DNA from: Thiotrichales bacterium
Lineage (GTDB): Bacteria > Pseudomonadota > Gammaproteobacteria > J044
DNA length: 16,607 nucleotides
NCBI GenBank assembly: GCA_024762895.1
Contig: JANTGN010000038.1
Coordinates: 1-16,607, forward strand
Direction: 5' to 3'
Every line of letters begins with the position of its first letter. The first letter of the stretch is position 1. The position numbers and the translations under genes are program-made. Shown here one piece after another: positions 15,471 through 16,607 of this stretch. The notes beneath the pieces were generated by a model. The model worked only from the letters and a program-made list of their open reading frames with translations. It did no database searches and had not been told where the DNA came from.

Positions 15471-16607
15471 TTATCTCCTTACTGCACCCAGCAGAGTCTG
15501 GAACAGGCTGTCTGCCGTTGAAATGACCTGCGCGGCGGCCTGGTAGGCCTGCTGATAACGCAGTAAATTGGCGGCCTCTTCATCCAGATTCACCCCGGAA
15601 ATAGACTCACGTGTTGAGATGGCATCCGACAATAGTTTTTCCTGAGCCGAAGAAGTGATCTCGGCCTTACGAGTATTGGTACCCACGCTACCCACCATCT
15701 CGTTATAGGATTCGGAATAGGTTGCCGTGCCACCATTCAGACTTTCCAGTTGTTGCAGGCTGGCAAGTGCCAGGGCATTACGGTTATCACCGGTCGCTGA
15801 GGTATCTGGATTCTGTTCAACCGTAAAGACATCCGTATCAGCCGGAGTTCCCGATAACTCAACACTCCAGCCGTTATAAGTGACTGTCACTGATGAGTCA
15901 GTCGCTGGGTCATATGAAAAAGTCTGTGGTGGATTGATACCATCGGTGACTACAAACTGCGTTCCGGCTGCATCGTAGGTAATGGTCGTCGTATTGAAAT
16001 AATCTGGATCACTGGAATCAATGGGCGTAGGTAAATTAATTTCACCATCACCGGTATTGGTCGTTTCAGCTATGCTGATTAATCCAGCTGCTGCAGCGAT
16101 TTCTCTGGGATCGTCTAACAACGTCCCCAAATCTCGGCTTCCAGCCCGCGTGGGACGGATCAGATAACTATCACCAGCGGCTGGGGCAGAGGTAACCTCA
16201 ACATTTAGGCCATTAAATACAAAGGGGTCACCGGCTACTCCAGTACCGGTGAACGGAACTATCTGATTATCACTGACACGACGAACCTCCCAGGTAGCGC
16301 CATCGTAACTCATCAGATAATCATCAGTGGTCAGCTGGTTGGTATCGTCAATAATGACTGACAATGTCCCGGTATTAGCTGAATCTGGTAGTACATCAGG
16401 CGAGGGCACCACAAAAAAATCCTGCCCCACTACTCCATTGAGATCCATGCCTGATCGATGTTGATTGTTGAAATCACTGGCAAGACCGATAGCGATTCTT
16501 CCCAGGGCATTCTCAGCCTCATCCAGGATCTGGCCACGAAACTCCAATACGCCACCCAGCTTCCCACCAGTGATGTAATCCGTAATCGGTACACTGGCAC
16601 CGTTGTT
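15471..16607 (-). CDS. flgK: Flagellar hook-associated protein FlgK (HAP1; 5' end missing)
   Basis: FlgK forms the first junction layer on the hook. The frame is open to the window edge, with 378 C-terminal residues visible and no start; the full protein is normally 550-700 residues. The visible part begins in the conserved GGKLGGVLEFRGQILDEAENALGRIA segment, passes through two beta-rich modules (nucleotides about 16149-16325 and 15813-15989, each ending in a P-A-x-x-D-x-(Y/F)-x-(I/V) strand), and ends in the signature NLLRYQQAYQAAAQVISTADSLFQTLLGAVRR. The latter forms the C-terminal D0 helix and resembles flagellar rod proteins. The last codons contain the flgL ribosome binding site. Confidence 0.97.
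   Translation of the reverse strand, partial: NNGASVPITDYITGGKLGGVLEFRGQILDEAENALGRIAIGLASDFNNQHRSGMDLNGVVGQDFFVVPSPDVLPDSANTGTLSVIIDDTNQLTTDDYLMSYDGATWEVRRVSDNQIVPFTGTGVAGDPFVFNGLNVEVTSAPAAGDSYLIRPTRAGSRDLGTLLDDPREIAAAAGLISIAETTNTGDGEINLPTPIDSSDPDYFNTTTITYDAAGTQFVVTDGINPPQTFSYDPATDSSVTVTYNGWSVELSGTPADTDVFTVEQNPDTSATGDNRNALALASLQQLESLNGGTATYSESYNEMVGSVGTNTRKAEITSSAQEKLLSDAISTRESISGVNLDEEAANLLRYQQAYQAAAQVISTADSLFQTLLGAVRR

Overview
The window is a single block of polar-flagellum genes, all read from the minus strand, so transcription runs from high to low coordinates. Order along transcription: flgK (its 5' part lies beyond the window) - flgL - fliC - flaG - fliD - fliS - fliT-like - atypical PilZ-like gene - fleQ - fleR - fliE - fliF - fliG - fliH - fliI - fliJ - fliK (its 3' part lies beyond the window). 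The fleQ/fleR regulators, flaG, the fliDS(T) block and a fliE-to-fliK run following the regulators are typical of polarly flagellated Gammaproteobacteria (Pseudomonas/Vibrio-type hierarchy). Base composition looks near 50% GC. I cannot name the genus; a chromosomal locus is likely, and I see no insertion sequence, tRNA, rRNA or CRISPR.

Layout. (a) 14263-16607: hook-filament junction proteins FlgK and FlgL, closed by a strong terminator. (b) 12197-14262: a sigma-28-type promoter, the single flagellin FliC, a hairpin, and FlaG. (c) 9332-12196: a consensus-perfect sigma-54 promoter directly after the flaG stop codon, then the filament cap FliD, the flagellin chaperone FliS, a FliT-like chaperone and a divergent PilZ-like protein. 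(d) 6396-9331: the master regulator FleQ, behind a good sigma-70 promoter whose -10 is covered by an inverted repeat, and the second-tier regulator FleR, behind a sigma-54 promoter. (e) 919-6366: the basal body and export genes fliEFGHIJ, with FGHIJ overlapping end to end. (f) 1-900: a candidate sigma-54 promoter and the hook-length ruler FliK.

The promoters fit the known polar hierarchy: FleQ from sigma-70, FleQ/sigma-54 for fleR and fliD, a separate sigma-54 promoter for fliK, and sigma-28 for fliC-flaG.

The most interesting signal is in the regulators. The sensor kinase gene fleS, normally between fleQ and fleR, is absent, and the FleR receiver has lost the phospho-acceptor aspartate (Ser56) and the conserved Thr and Lys (Ala84, Arg106). 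The adjacent FleQ differs at residues known to bind c-di-GMP, and the PilZ-like neighbour lacks the canonical c-di-GMP motifs. This suggests a flagellar cascade whose second tier has been uncoupled from phosphorylation. The fliD transcript is also predicted to start at the foot of a perfect hairpin, and fliD carries an in-frame hexanucleotide repeat encoding a polyglycine tract.
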